Shown here: one piece after another, positions 1 through 8,601 of the stretch
Numbering within the stretch: position 1 is the stretch's first letter
Layout of the letters: the number at the start of each line of letters is the position of its first letter
Assembly (NCBI GenBank): GCA_008933835.1
Contig: WBUG01000028.1
Location: 1-42,513 of the forward strand
DNA length: 42,513 nucleotides
Direction: 5' to 3'
From: Bacteroidota bacterium
GTDB lineage: Bacteria > Bacteroidota > Ignavibacteria > UBA10030 > UBA8401
Made by a program: the position numbers and the translations under genes
Notes under the pieces: generated by a model
Told to the model about the DNA's origin: nothing
The model's database searches: none
The model's input: only the letters and a program-made list of their open reading frames with translations

Positions 1-265
1 GGGCGGGGGGGGCGCCGGAGGCGCCGGTGTACCGCTCGGTGACGATGAGGTCGTACTGATGGAGGAGACGCTCGGGCGGTGTGCCGATCGCCTCCGCGTA
101 GGAGCGGATGAACGCCCGGATGTACGTCTGCGGCAGGACGTCGAACGCCCCCTGCTCGAGCGCTTCGAGGTACTTGATGTTGATGCGGGTGGTGCGGGCG
201 ATGTCCGCAAGCGTGATGCCGCGCGCTTCCCGGCCGGAGCGTAATTGTTCGGAGAACGGATTCAT
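1..265 (-). CDS. RodZ-like helix-turn-helix protein, N-terminal part (cut by window edge)
   Basis: An open frame starts at an ATG at 265 and runs off the left end, giving 88 visible residues. It begins MNPFSEQLRSGREARGITLA and continues with an Xre/HTH_25-type helix-turn-helix. The typical features are a GITL-x-DIA turn, an IKYLEALEQGAFDVLP segment, and then YIRAFIRSYAEAIG. This is the pattern of the cytoplasmic N-terminal domain of RodZ and related membrane-anchored HTH proteins of Bacteroidota and Chlorobiota. In RodZ this domain contacts MreB and is followed by one transmembrane helix and a periplasmic part, which would lie outside the window. The last visible residues become Gly/Ala/Pro-rich, as in the usual linker. 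It lies downstream of the histidine kinase on the same strand. The HTH identity is good; the choice of RodZ over a generic HTH regulator is an inference. Confidence 0.7.
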   Translation of the reverse strand, partial: MNPFSEQLRSGREARGITLADIARTTRINIKYLEALEQGAFDVLPQTYIRAFIRSYAEAIGTPPERLLHQYDLIVTERYTGASGAPPA

Positions 266-308
266 GGATTGGGGTGACGGTGAACGGTTGAACGATGGGA
301 CAAGATAG

Positions 309-334
309 AAAAAAATCGGGCGGGCTTCAACCCG
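309..334 (-). terminator. Possible intrinsic terminator of the aroE-RR-kinase operon
   Basis: On the minus strand, just after the kinase stop, a short GC hairpin (CGGG-TTGAAG-CCCG, 321-334) is followed after four bases by a run of seven T residues. The stem is short and the T run is not adjacent, so the call is tentative. It would separate the kinase from the HTH gene. Confidence 0.4.
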
Positions 335-338
335 GCGG

Positions 339-2522
339 TCACCGGCGGCCGTCCAGCACGTCGCGCAGTTTCTTGGCGAGTTCTTCGATCTTGTACGGTT
401 TCTGCAGGAATCCGTCCACCCGGCTGGCGAAGTCCGCCCCCAGGATGTCGTCCGAATACCCGCTGGAAACGATGACGGCGGAAGGGACCTTCATCGCGCG
501 GACCGCTTCGAACACCTTCTTGCCTCCCATCTCGGGCATGTTCATGTCGAGGATGATGAGGTCGAAGGTCCGTTTCCGTTTCCGTACGGCGGTGAGCGCT
601 TCGGCGCCGGTGGTCGCCACCGTCACCGTGTAGCCGAGGTCCGCAAGCATCGTCCGCAGCGTCATCCGCACGAACTCCTCGTCGTCCACGATGAGCACGC
701 TCTCGGTCCCCTTCGTCAGACGGCGCGGCGCCGCCGCCATCATCTCCTTCGGGTAGTTCGCGTAGAGCGGGAAGGTGAGCACGAACGAACTCCCCGCACC
801 GACGGCGCTCGTGAAGGTGACCGAGCCGTTGTGCGACTGCATCACGCCGTACACCACGGACAGACCGAGGCCGGTCCCCTTTCCCTGCTCCTTCGTCGTG
901 AAGAAGGGGACGAACACCTGTTCCTGCACCGCGGGGGGCATGCCGACGCCGTTGTCGGCGACCGTGATGGTGACGGTCGTATCGGTCACGGACGTGGCGA
1001 TGGTCAGCTCGCCGCCGGAGGGCATCGCGTCCCGCGCGTTGATGAAGAGGTTGAGGATGGCCTGCTGCACCTGTCCGTCGTCCCCGTTCACGATGGGGGG
1101 CGCATCGGCGTACCGGCGGGTGACGGTGACGAGGGGTTTCACGCTCGGTTCGAAGATGCGGAGCGTCTCCTCGAGCAGGTCGTGCAGGTTGATGGGGTGG
1201 AACTCCACCGGCGTCCGGCGGGCGAACGTGAGCAGCTGGTTCGTGAGCGACTTCCCGCGGGTGGAGGCGGTCTCGATGATGTCGACGAACGGGTAGAGCC
1301 GGTTGCGGGGGGTGATGCGCCGCCGCATGATGGAGGCCGCTCCCATGATGGAGGTGAGGATGTTGTTGAAGTCGTGCGCGATGCCGCCGGCGATGTTCCC
1401 GATGCTGTCGATGCGCTGCGACTGGAGGATCTGCAGTTCGAAGCGCTTCTTCTCGGTGATGTCGCGCACCAGACAGCGCATCAGTACGGGACTGCCGTTG
1501 TCGTCGTACACCAGCGAGGTGTTCACCGAGACGTCGAGCATCGCCCCGTCCTTCTTCATCATCTGCTCCTCGCTGCCGCGGATCTCGCGGCGGAACTGGA
1601 ACGATTCGCGGATGACCGAGTTCACCTTCTCGCGCGCGGCCGGGGGGTAGAGGTGCGACATCGGCCGGCCGACGATCTCGGACTTCCCGTAGCCGAGGAT
1701 CTGCGACTCGGTCTGGTTGCATCCCACGATGACGCCGTCGCGGTTCACCAGATGGTACATGTCCGGCGAGTTCTCGAAGAGGTCCGCGTACCGCTCCTCG
1801 GATTCGCGCAGCTTGTCGAACAGGTGCGCGTTGTTGAGCGCCACGCCGATCTGGTTGCTGAACGCCGCGATGAGGTTCACTTTCCGCGGGGTGAAGAAGC
1901 CCTTCAGACCGCTCGCCAGCAGCAGGATCCCCTCCGTCCGGTCCGCCACCTTCAGCGGCACCGACACCCAGGAGAGGATGCGCAGCGTGGCGATGCCGTC
2001 ATGGAACATCACGGCGTCGGTCCCGGAGGCCTCCTGCTCGGTCCGGAGCGTCTTCACCCAGTCGATGAACGCGCGGTTCCGCAGCACCGCGTCCGAGAAG
2101 AACCCGCTCCCCGCGCCGTAGACGTTCTTCAGGATGAGCCGCTCCCCCTGGATGACGTACAGCCACCCGTACTCCGTCCGGAGCACCTGGGTGACGCTCT
2201 GCAGGATGTTGCTGAAGATGTAGTTGAGGTTGATGGACTGGCTGACGACCTGCGAAACGGTGTTCAGCGCTTCGAGCTCCTTCCGCTGCTCCTCGATCTG
2301 CCGGCCGTACTTCAGCGAGAAGAACACCGAGGCGTAGCCGATGATGCCGATGGTGATGATGCCGATGAAATCGAGGTAGCTGAGCTCCTTCTTGAGCAGG
2401 ATGTTCGCCGCGATGATGGTCACGAGCATCACGATGACCGCGGTGGAGGCGACGATCTGCGCCTGCTCGACGAGGCCGAGGTTGAAGGTGAACGAGCGGA
2501 GGCGCTGGAGAAGGGTTCTCAT
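339..2522 (-). CDS. Membrane-bound hybrid histidine kinase (GAF-PAS-HisKA-HATPase-REC)
   Basis: 727 residues. Two hydrophobic helices (about 20-43 and 51-70) anchor it in the inner membrane with almost no periplasmic loop. A GAF-like sensor follows (about 85-235), then a PAS domain (about 245-360). The HisKA box has the phosphoacceptor His383 in GGIAHDFNNIL. The ATPase domain shows the N box (INARDAM, about 494-500), the G1 box DNGVGM (523-528) and the G2 box GKGTGLGL (547-554). A C-terminal receiver (about 607-724) has the acidic pair D613/D614, phosphoacceptor D659 in LDMNMP, and K708 in LQKPY. The architecture implies a cytosolic or membrane-state sensor with internal phosphorelay, because there is no large extracellular domain. 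It starts 10 nt after the stop of the response-regulator gene, so the two are almost certainly cotranscribed. No ligand can be deduced. Confidence 0.93.
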   Translation of the reverse strand: MRTLLQRLRSFTFNLGLVEQAQIVASTAVIVMLVTIIAANILLKKELSYLDFIGIITIGIIGYASVFFSLKYGRQIEEQRKELEALNTVSQVVSQSINLNYIFSNILQSVTQVLRTEYGWLYVIQGERLILKNVYGAGSGFFSDAVLRNRAFIDWVKTLRTEQEASGTDAVMFHDGIATLRILSWVSVPLKVADRTEGILLLASGLKGFFTPRKVNLIAAFSNQIGVALNNAHLFDKLRESEERYADLFENSPDMYHLVNRDGVIVGCNQTESQILGYGKSEIVGRPMSHLYPPAAREKVNSVIRESFQFRREIRGSEEQMMKKDGAMLDVSVNTSLVYDDNGSPVLMRCLVRDITEKKRFELQILQSQRIDSIGNIAGGIAHDFNNILTSIMGAASIMRRRITPRNRLYPFVDIIETASTRGKSLTNQLLTFARRTPVEFHPINLHDLLEETLRIFEPSVKPLVTVTRRYADAPPIVNGDDGQVQQAILNLFINARDAMPSGGELTIATSVTDTTVTITVADNGVGMPPAVQEQVFVPFFTTKEQGKGTGLGLSVVYGVMQSHNGSVTFTSAVGAGSSFVLTFPLYANYPKEMMAAAPRRLTKGTESVLIVDDEEFVRMTLRTMLADLGYTVTVATTGAEALTAVRKRKRTFDLIILDMNMPEMGGKKVFEAVRAMKVPSAVIVSSGYSDDILGADFASRVDGFLQKPYKIEELAKKLRDVLDGRR

Positions 2523-2532
2523 AGGACCGTCG

Positions 2533-3618
2533 TCATTCGGCGCTGCGGCGGAGTTCCCGCGAACGGCGGAGCTTCCCTTCGAGCGTGGCGGTGAGCATCT
2601 CGGCGTCCACCGGCTTCGTCAGGTAGTCGTCCGCGCCGAGCTTCTTGCCGGTGCGCACCAGCACCTCCTGGTCCAGCGCGCTCAGGAAGATGAACGGCGT
2701 GGTGAGGAACTTGTCGATGGAGCGGAACTTCTCGTAGAAGGCGAAGCCGCTCATGTTCGGTTTCTGGAAGTTGATGTCACAGATGACGATGTCCGGCGTC
2801 ATCGTGTCGAGCAGGTTGAGGGCCTCCTCGCCGGAGACGGCGGTGAAGCAGTAGTACCCCGCTTCGGTGAGGATCTCGGTGATGACGGTGAGGAACGCTT
2901 TGTCGTCGTCCATCACGAGCACGGAGCCTTTGGACTGCAGCGACTGCAGCAGCTGGAGCACTTTCGGCTCGAGCGCGGTGCGTTCCTGGTCGGTCAGACC
3001 GAACCGCTGCCGCACCGGCTGGAAGTTCGTCGTCCCTTTCTTCCAGGCGTCGCGCACCGCGTGCAGGTAGGCGGTGGCCCGGACCGACTGCTCGATCTCC
3101 GCGTGCTCCTCAACGGTGATGGCGAACGTGTCGCGCATCGAGTCCACCCGCTGCTGTTCCTCGGGGGTGATGGAGCCGTCCTTCCAGATCTCCAGCAGCA
3201 GCGTGCGGTACGCTTCGGCGGCCGCCGCGCTGCGGCGGATGGTGCCGCCCGTCTTTCCGGCAGACGGGGGAGACGGAGGGTCGGCCGGAGCGGCGGGTGA
3301 AGGGGCTTCCGCCGGTTTCGCTTCGGTCTTCGTTCCCTTCGCCTCGCTCTTCGCGGGGGCGTTCTTCACCGTCGGCGCGGCAGGTTCAGGCGCGGCCGGA
3401 GAAACGTGCGCCGCCATCTGATGGGCGTCCGCGCGGGTGATCCCCTGCGCCTCCATCAGCGAGAGGATGCGCTCCTTGTACGCCTTGGCGTAGATGTTGC
3501 GCGTGTCGAGCTCGAAGACGCGGTTGATGAAGTTGAGGGCCTCCGCCAGGCGGCCCGCTTTGATCTCCTTGTCCGCGCCGCGCAGCAGCTCGCTGATGGC
3601 GAAATGTTTGTCGGTCAT
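2533..3618 (-). CDS. Response regulator with helical-repeat N-terminus and C-terminal receiver
   Basis: 361 residues. The N-terminal 60 residues look like a TPR-type helical hairpin (AGRLAEALNFINRVFELDTRN). A Pro/Ala/Lys-rich linker covers about 72-125. Two related helical segments follow (about 130-225), with repeated short signatures such as ITPEEQQRVDSMR, ITVEEHAEIEQ and LTDQERTALEP. The C-terminal receiver (about 232-352) has D237-D239, phosphoacceptor D281 in VICDINF, S313 and K335 in LTKPV. Having the receiver at the C-terminus and no DNA-binding domain suggests output through protein contacts or a role as a phosphorelay adaptor. Its ATG overlaps the aroE stop (ATGA) and its stop lies 10 nt before the hybrid kinase, so that kinase is the obvious partner. 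The helical middle region is not a family I can name. Confidence 0.88.
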   Translation of the reverse strand: MTDKHFAISELLRGADKEIKAGRLAEALNFINRVFELDTRNIYAKAYKERILSLMEAQGITRADAHQMAAHVSPAAPEPAAPTVKNAPAKSEAKGTKTEAKPAEAPSPAAPADPPSPPSAGKTGGTIRRSAAAAEAYRTLLLEIWKDGSITPEEQQRVDSMRDTFAITVEEHAEIEQSVRATAYLHAVRDAWKKGTTNFQPVRQRFGLTDQERTALEPKVLQLLQSLQSKGSVLVMDDDKAFLTVITEILTEAGYYCFTAVSGEEALNLLDTMTPDIVICDINFQKPNMSGFAFYEKFRSIDKFLTTPFIFLSALDQEVLVRTGKKLGADDYLTKPVDAEMLTATLEGKLRRSRELRRSAE

Positions 3619-4493
3619 GACCGCCCCTCCTTCTGCAGTTCCCGCAGCACCGCCTCGCGGGCGGCATCGAACGGGAACGGGCGTTGAGTGTATAGGACGT
3701 AGGAGCGTGCTCCCTGACCGAGCAGCATCTCCAGTCCCGATACCGTCCGGGCGCCGGATGTCTCCGCTGCGGCGAGGAGCGCCGTTCGGAGTGGATTGTA
3801 CACAATGTCGAACACAATCTGGTTGCGCCGTATCACCGAGCCGTCAGGGAGGGGGGTGGAACCGGTGTCCGGCGACATTCCGAGCGTGGTGGTGTTCACC
3901 AGAAGGAGCGATCGCTCGAGTTCCGCGGCGGTTTCCGCGGCCGTGACCGCCGTACGGAACGGAACGGCGGGGAAGAGTGCGGCGAACTCCCGAGCGAGCG
4001 TCACGGCGGTCTCCGCCGTCCGGTTGACGATGACGATGGATGAGGGGGAAAAATCGCGGGCGAGGGTGTACAGCACGGCGCGGGCCCCGCCGCCGGCGCC
4101 GAACACGAGCACCGGGGCCTGCCGCAGTTCCGCTTCGAACGGTGCGAGCGCATGGCGCACCCCATCGGCGTCCGTGTTGTATCCCGTCAGCCGTCCGCCG
4201 TCGTTGACGATGGTGTTCACAGCGCCGATGACGGAGGCCTCGTCGGAGAGCGCGTCCAGCATCGGCATCACGGTCTGCTTGTACGGCACCGTCACGTTGG
4301 CGCCGCGGAACGACGGAGAGCGGAGCGTGCCGACGAGATGCGGCAGCATCGCCGGTTCGGACTGCAGCACGCCGTACCGCAAGTCGGCGCCGTCGACCCG
4401 GAACGCCGTGGTGTACATCAGCGGCGACATGGTGTGGGACAGGGAGCGGCCGATGATGCCCAGCAGGCGCGGCGATGTGGAGGGGGTCTTCAT
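3615..4493 (-). CDS. aroE: Shikimate dehydrogenase (NADP+)
   Basis: Catalyses the NADPH-dependent reduction of 3-dehydroshikimate to shikimate in chorismate synthesis. The 292-residue protein has the substrate-binding S17-L-S19 in GRSLSHTMSP and the NVTVPYK motif with catalytic K72. It also has NTDADG with catalytic D108, the glycine-rich nucleotide loop GAGGGARA (about 132-139), and NRT at the end of the following strand, typical for NADP specificity. The frame is open up to 4520. I chose the ATG at 4493 because homology begins soon after it and because a TATATTG promoter element (4505-4499) lies between the two candidate starts. It is the first gene of a minus-strand operon, and its stop overlaps the response-regulator start. 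Coupling a biosynthetic gene to signalling genes is unusual and may only reflect transcriptional economy. Confidence 0.95.
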   Translation of the reverse strand: MKTPSTSPRLLGIIGRSLSHTMSPLMYTTAFRVDGADLRYGVLQSEPAMLPHLVGTLRSPSFRGANVTVPYKQTVMPMLDALSDEASVIGAVNTIVNDGGRLTGYNTDADGVRHALAPFEAELRQAPVLVFGAGGGARAVLYTLARDFSPSSIVIVNRTAETAVTLAREFAALFPAVPFRTAVTAAETAAELERSLLLVNTTTLGMSPDTGSTPLPDGSVIRRNQIVFDIVYNPLRTALLAAAETSGARTVSGLEMLLGQGARSYVLYTQRPFPFDAAREAVLRELQKEGRS

Positions 4494-4498
4494 CGCTT

Positions 4499-4505
4499 CA
4501 ATATA
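4499..4505 (-). promoter_or_regulatory. Promoter -7 element of aroE (TATATTG), probably leaderless
   Basis: TATATTG on the minus strand ends 5 nt before the aroE ATG, the same spacing as TACATTG before the gene at 8638. No Shine-Dalgarno-like sequence lies in between. The upstream half is poor: at the 20-nt spacing used elsewhere in the window the sequence is GGTT rather than GTTG. Confidence 0.4.
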
Positions 4506-4518
4506 GCGGAAAAGAGTC

Positions 4519-4549
4519 AAAAAAAAACCTAATCCGGGCGGATCAGGTT
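4519..4549 (-). terminator. Rho-independent terminator of the TPR gene
   Basis: On the minus strand a stem AACCTGATC / GATTAGGTT (one G-T pair) with a short C/G-rich loop is followed directly by nine T residues. It sits 25 nt past the stop of the TPR gene and just upstream of the aroE promoter. Confidence 0.85.
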
Positions 4550-4574
4550 CGTATGCAGCACTATGCGGGACCGG

Positions 4575-5999
4575 TCACGATTGCAGCAGCGCGGCGAACT
4601 CCTTCACGGAACGGACCCCTTTGAACTCCACTTCGAACTTCTTCCGGAGGTCGGGATTGAGTCGGAAGGCCGCTTTGAGCGACTCGACCGCGTCCAGGTT
4701 CCGTTCGAGCACGAAGAGCACCTTGGCGCGACTGTAGTAGGAATCGGCGAAGTTCGCGTTCAGCTCGATGGAGCGGTTCAGCGCTTTCAGCCCCTCCTTC
4801 AGGTATCCCGTGAAGAAGAGGGTGTCCCCGTAGTCGTACCACGCTTCGTAGTTCTCCGGGTCCATCTGCACCACCATCTTATAGCTGAGGAGGCACTCCT
4901 TGAATTTGCCGAGGTTGAACTCCGCGTCCGCTTTGGCGTACCACAGTTCGGGATACTCACGGCAGATCTCCAGCGCGCGGTTGTAGTCGGTCAGCGCCTT
5001 GCGGTACTGCTCCATCGCGTCGTAGCACGAGCCGCGGCCGAAGTACGATTCGTAATGGGTGTTGTCGTACTTCACGGCGAGGGTGAAGCACTTGATGGCC
5101 TCGGTGTAGTTCCCCTGCTCCTCGTACGCGTTGCCGAGATTGTGCAGCGCGGGAACGTCCTTCGGTTCGAACCGCAGGGTCTGCTTGTAGCATTCCACGG
5201 CGTCGTCCAGCTTCCCGACGGCGGCGAGCACGTTCCCCTTGTTATAGAGGGCGGAGGGGAAGTCCTCCTTGATGGCGAGCGCCATGTCGTAGCTGTCGAT
5301 GGCCTCCTGGTGCCGGCCGAGCCGGTTCAGGACGATGCCGCGGTTGTACCAGGCGTTGACGTTGTACGGGTCGAGGTCGATGTTCCGGTTGTAGCAGGCG
5401 AGCGATTCCGTCGTGCGGTCCATCAGATCGAAGCAGAATGCGAGCTCGAACCACACTTCGGAGTTCTGCGGTTCCTCCTTGGAGAGGAACTTCAGGATCT
5501 CCAGCGCCTCGTCGAACCGCTCCATCTTCTCGAGGATGACCGCCTTGTTGATGAGCCCTTCGTAGTCGCCGGGATTGAGGATGAGCGCCTGCTCGAAGTC
5601 CGCCAGCGCCTCGTCGTTCCGGTTGGCGTTGTCCAGCGTGATGCCCCGGTTGATGAACAGGTCGCTGTCGTTCGGGTTCAGCGCGATGGCCTGGTCGTAA
5701 CACTCCAGCGCTTCCTGATACCGGAAAAGATTGTTCAGCACCATCCCTTTTTTCATCCAGGAATCGGACGAATAGGGGGCGTACTCCACCAGTTGCGCGG
5801 CGAAGGTCAGCGCTTCGTCGAATTTCTCCTTCTCGAAGCAATAACTGATGATCTCTTCCAGCGCTTCGATGCTCTTCAGGCCGCCGTTTCCGCGCCGGAG
5901 AAGCTCCTTATACCGCTCGATCTCCTCGCTCCGGTCCCGCCGGGGGGAATAATCGCCGCTGAAATCATCATCAAAATTGTCGGGGTCGTAGGTCGACAT
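4575..5999 (-). CDS. Tetratricopeptide-repeat protein, about 11 repeats
   Basis: 474 residues with no signal peptide or membrane segment, so probably cytoplasmic. After an acidic, disordered start (many D, R and E up to about 27), tandem 34-residue TPR units run almost to the end. Each has the usual pattern of W/Y at position 4, G at 8, A at 20 and P near 32 (for example AWYNRGIVLNRLGRHQEAID and AIALNPNDSD). Such arrays form a superhelical scaffold for protein partners; nothing indicates which. The gene is monocistronic, with its own terminator at 4519-4549, and is divergent from dut. The region 6000-6184 between them is AT-rich and must hold both promoters, but I see no strong two-part promoter for this gene. 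Confidence 0.9.
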   Translation of the reverse strand: MSTYDPDNFDDDFSGDYSPRRDRSEEIERYKELLRRGNGGLKSIEALEEIISYCFEKEKFDEALTFAAQLVEYAPYSSDSWMKKGMVLNNLFRYQEALECYDQAIALNPNDSDLFINRGITLDNANRNDEALADFEQALILNPGDYEGLINKAVILEKMERFDEALEILKFLSKEEPQNSEVWFELAFCFDLMDRTTESLACYNRNIDLDPYNVNAWYNRGIVLNRLGRHQEAIDSYDMALAIKEDFPSALYNKGNVLAAVGKLDDAVECYKQTLRFEPKDVPALHNLGNAYEEQGNYTEAIKCFTLAVKYDNTHYESYFGRGSCYDAMEQYRKALTDYNRALEICREYPELWYAKADAEFNLGKFKECLLSYKMVVQMDPENYEAWYDYGDTLFFTGYLKEGLKALNRSIELNANFADSYYSRAKVLFVLERNLDAVESLKAAFRLNPDLRKKFEVEFKGVRSVKEFAALLQS

Positions 6000-6184
6000 G
6001 TGGTGCAGACTATATAGAGAGTGTCCGAGGATATTGCCCTTTCAATAAACGAAAAGAGGGGGGGTAAGTCAATATCCGGGGGATGAACAATTTATTTTCT
6101 TTGAAAATTGCGGAAAATAGCCGAAATTGGCGTGTCCATTGGACCGCCCCTACGCGGGCTTCAACCGATACTTGAAAGGTTTCC

Positions 6185-6643
6185 GTGACCCCGCTGAAAA
6201 TAAAAATCAACCGTCTGTCCGACACAACGGCGGATGTTCCGCTTCCCCGCTACGCCACGGAAGGCTCCGCCGGCATGGACATTCATGCCGCGGTGGATAA
6301 CCCGATGACCGTCAAACCGGGGGAGACGGTGCTGGTCCCGACCGGGTTCTCGATGGAACTCATCCCGGGATACGAAGCGCAGGTACGGCCGCGGAGCGGA
6401 CTGGCGGTGAAGCACTCCATCGGCATCATGAACGCTCCCGGCACCATCGACTCGGATTACCGGGGGGAGGTGAAGGTCATCCTCACGAACTTCGGGAGCG
6501 GGGATTTCGTTGTGAATCGCGGGGACCGCATCGCGCAGATGGTCGTGGCGCGGTACGAGCGGGTGGAATGGGTGGAAACCGATGCGCTGTCCGGTACCGG
6601 CCGGGGAGCGGGGGGCTTCGGGAGCACCGGTGTCTCTCACTGA
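6185..6643 (+). CDS. dut: dUTP diphosphatase (trimeric dUTPase)
   Basis: Hydrolyses dUTP to dUMP and pyrophosphate, keeping uracil out of DNA and supplying thymidylate synthesis. The 152-residue protein has all five motifs of the trimeric family. These are motif 1 AGMDIHAA (29-36), motif 2 PRSGLA (69-74), motif 3 [10 protein letters not shown] (86-95) with the catalytic aspartate, motif 4 RGDRIAQMV (112-120), and the glycine-rich C-terminal motif 5 around [13 protein letters not shown] (137-149). It starts at GTG 6185, with a weak AAAGG upstream. A TACTTGA element at 6169-6175 could be its -7 box, but the -33 partner is not clear. First gene of a dut - permease - rsmI operon; the next start is 14 nt downstream. 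Confidence 0.97.
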   Translation: MTPLKIKINRLSDTTADVPLPRYATEGSAGMDIHAAVDNPMTVKPGETVLVPTGFSMELIPGYEAQVRPRSGLAVKHSIGIMNAPGTIDSDYRGEVKVILTNFGSGDFVVNRGDRIAQMVVARYERVEWVETDALSGTGRGAGGFGSTGVSH

Positions 6644-6657
6644 ACGGGGAACTGGCC

Positions 6658-7920
6658 ATGCCGCGACCGACGACGAAACGGAGTAGTGGGAACGGGACAC
6701 TGAACGGGAACGCACCGCTGGAGATCGTGGTCATCGCCGCCGGTCTGTTGCTCCTGATGCTGCTGCTGTACACCATCCAGAACCTCATCTCGCCGTTCCT
6801 CATCCTCGGCACCATCGTCTTCCTGCTCTATCCGCTGCGCACCAATCCCGTCGCGCGGAACGTGATGCTCCTCGCCGCCGCTCTCTTCCTGCTCTGGTTC
6901 TTCTACACCATCGAAGAGATCCTGGCGCCGTTCGTCCTCTCCCTCTTCATGGCGTACCTGCTCCACCCCATCGTCACCGTGCTGGAGGAGAAGCTGCGCA
7001 TACCGCGGTGGACCGCCGCGGTCTTCGTCATCCTCTGCATCATCGCCATGCTCATCGTCATCATCGTGCTGGGGCTGCCGCACGTCATCGGACAGTTCGA
7101 AGGCATCCTGCAGTCCGTCACCGTCATCTCCACCCAGTTCGTGGAGTGGGTGCTCGACGGACGGTACATGAAGGTGCTGCAGCGGTACGGCATCTCGCAT
7201 GGGCAGCTCCGCGACATGCTCACCACCACCATCGCTCCGCGCGTGGAGGACATCCTGAAGGGGCTCCTCACCGGCACGTTCGGCATCGTCAGCGGCCTGC
7301 AGGTCGTGGTGTCGGGCATCGTCAACATCGTCATCTTCCCGTTCCTCACCTTCTTCCTGCTGCGCGACTTCCTCCTCGTCCGGCACCGCATCAAGATGCT
7401 CATCCCGCGGAAACGCCGCGAGCAGTCGGTGCGGTTCTACCACCGCGTGGACGAGATCCTGGGCCGCTACATCCGCGGCACCACCATCATCGCGCTCATC
7501 GACGCCGTCGCGGTCTCCACCGGGCTCTGGATCATCGGCATCCCGTATCCGCTGGTGCTCGGCATCCTCTCCGGACTGATGTTCTTCATCCCGTACTTCG
7601 GGTTCCTCACCATCCTCTCCGTCTCCGCGTTCGTCGCGTCGCTGAGCATGGGGGCGGTCGGCCTTCCCGTCATCACCACGGTGGCGTTCCTCGGCACGCT
7701 GCACATCATCGAGAACTACGTGCTCACGCCGAAGTTCATCGGCGGAAAGATCGGCCTCCATCCCGTGCTGCTGCTCCTTTCGCTGTTCGTCTTCGGGTAC
7801 TTCCTCGGCTTCATCGGCCTGCTCATCGCCATCCCCGCCGCGGCCATCATCATCGTCTCGGTGAAGGAATGGGAGTCGAACGTGAAACGGGAGCTCACCG
7901 AGGAAGGGGCCGCCACGTGA
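6658..7920 (+). CDS. AI-2E family transporter (PerM/YdiK-like permease)
   Basis: 420 residues with seven to nine hydrophobic helices. The first two or three, within about 22-105, are an N-terminal addition to the usual family core of roughly 350 residues. The core shows the family landmarks: the long loop after the third core helix, a conserved FLTFFLLRD segment, and the C-terminal blocks PYFGFLTIL, ENYVLTPKFIGGKIGLHPV and LIAIPAAAIIIV. The family includes TqsA (AI-2 export) and Na+/H+ antiporters, so the substrate here is unknown. The frame is open further upstream inside dut, but the ATG at 6658 is preferred because the extra residues are only a shadow of dut. Its stop overlaps the GTG of rsmI. 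Confidence 0.9.
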   Translation: MPRPTTKRSSGNGTLNGNAPLEIVVIAAGLLLLMLLLYTIQNLISPFLILGTIVFLLYPLRTNPVARNVMLLAAALFLLWFFYTIEEILAPFVLSLFMAYLLHPIVTVLEEKLRIPRWTAAVFVILCIIAMLIVIIVLGLPHVIGQFEGILQSVTVISTQFVEWVLDGRYMKVLQRYGISHGQLRDMLTTTIAPRVEDILKGLLTGTFGIVSGLQVVVSGIVNIVIFPFLTFFLLRDFLLVRHRIKMLIPRKRREQSVRFYHRVDEILGRYIRGTTIIALIDAVAVSTGLWIIGIPYPLVLGILSGLMFFIPYFGFLTILSVSAFVASLSMGAVGLPVITTVAFLGTLHIIENYVLTPKFIGGKIGLHPVLLLLSLFVFGYFLGFIGLLIAIPAAAIIIVSVKEWESNVKRELTEEGAAT

Positions 7921-8597
7921 CCGGCACGCTCTACCTCGTCGCCACCCCCATCGGCAACCTCGCGGACATGACCTTCCGCGCCATCGACGTGCTCAAGAGC
8001 GTGGACGTGGTGGTGTACGAGGAACGGAAGGAGGGGGGACGCCTGCTGCGGCACTTCGGCATCGAGAAGCCGGTGGAGAGCCTCAACGAGCACAACGAAG
8101 CGGCCGCCACCTTCATCATCCTGGACCACCTCAAGAACGGGAAGAACGTCGCGCTCGTGTCGGACTGCGGCACGCCGGTCTTCTCCGACCCGGGCCAGAT
8201 GCTCGTCCGCAGGACGGTGGAGGCGGGGATGAAGGTCGTCCCCATCCCCGGCGCGTCGTCCCTGATGCCCGCGCTCACGGTCTCCGGTTTCCCCATCGAC
8301 CAGTTCGTCTTCTACGGCTGGCTCTCTCCCAAGCGTCCGCGCCGCATCGCGGAACTGCAGCAGCTCCGGCGCGAACAACGGACCATCGTCCTCATGGACA
8401 CTCCGTACCGGCTCGTGCCGCTGATGAAGGACATCGCGGAGGTCTTCGGTTCGTCGCGGCGCGTGGCGGTCGCGTTCGATCTCACCATGCCGGACGAAGC
8501 GGTCTTCCACGGCACGGCGCCGGAGCTCGCGCTCCGCTTCGAGCGGGAGGAGCGCAAGGGGGAGTTCGTCCTCGTCATCGAAGGGAAGGGGCGCTGA
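7917..8597 (+). CDS. rsmI: 16S rRNA (cytidine(1402)-2'-O)-methyltransferase, short form
   Basis: A tetrapyrrole-methylase fold enzyme using S-adenosylmethionine to methylate C1402 in the decoding centre. It has the signature start LYLVATPIGNLADMTFRAI, the SDCGTPVFSDPG loop, the IPGASSLMPALTVSGFP block, and KGEFVLVIEG near the end. The start is GTG 7917, overlapping the previous stop (GTGA). It is 226 residues, against about 280 in E. coli, because the C-terminal extension after KGEFVLVIEG is missing. The usual EDTR motif is replaced by YEERKEGGRLL. Short forms occur in some lineages, so I call RsmI but note these two departures. Confidence 0.88.
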   Translation: MTGTLYLVATPIGNLADMTFRAIDVLKSVDVVVYEERKEGGRLLRHFGIEKPVESLNEHNEAAATFIILDHLKNGKNVALVSDCGTPVFSDPGQMLVRRTVEAGMKVVPIPGASSLMPALTVSGFPIDQFVFYGWLSPKRPRRIAELQQLRREQRTIVLMDTPYRLVPLMKDIAEVFGSSRRVAVAFDLTMPDEAVFHGTAPELALRFEREERKGEFVLVIEGKGR

Positions 8598-8601
8598 CCG
8601 C

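Noticed and set aside
6000-6184. Possible small gene or RNA between the divergent TPR and dut genes
   Set aside because: AT-rich, with no frame that has a ribosome site and no stable hairpin. Best read as promoter DNA.
7008-7916. Upstream extension of the RsmI frame across the permease gene
   Set aside because: The extension is His/Arg/Pro-rich and out of frame with the permease. RsmI homology starts exactly at GTG 7917.
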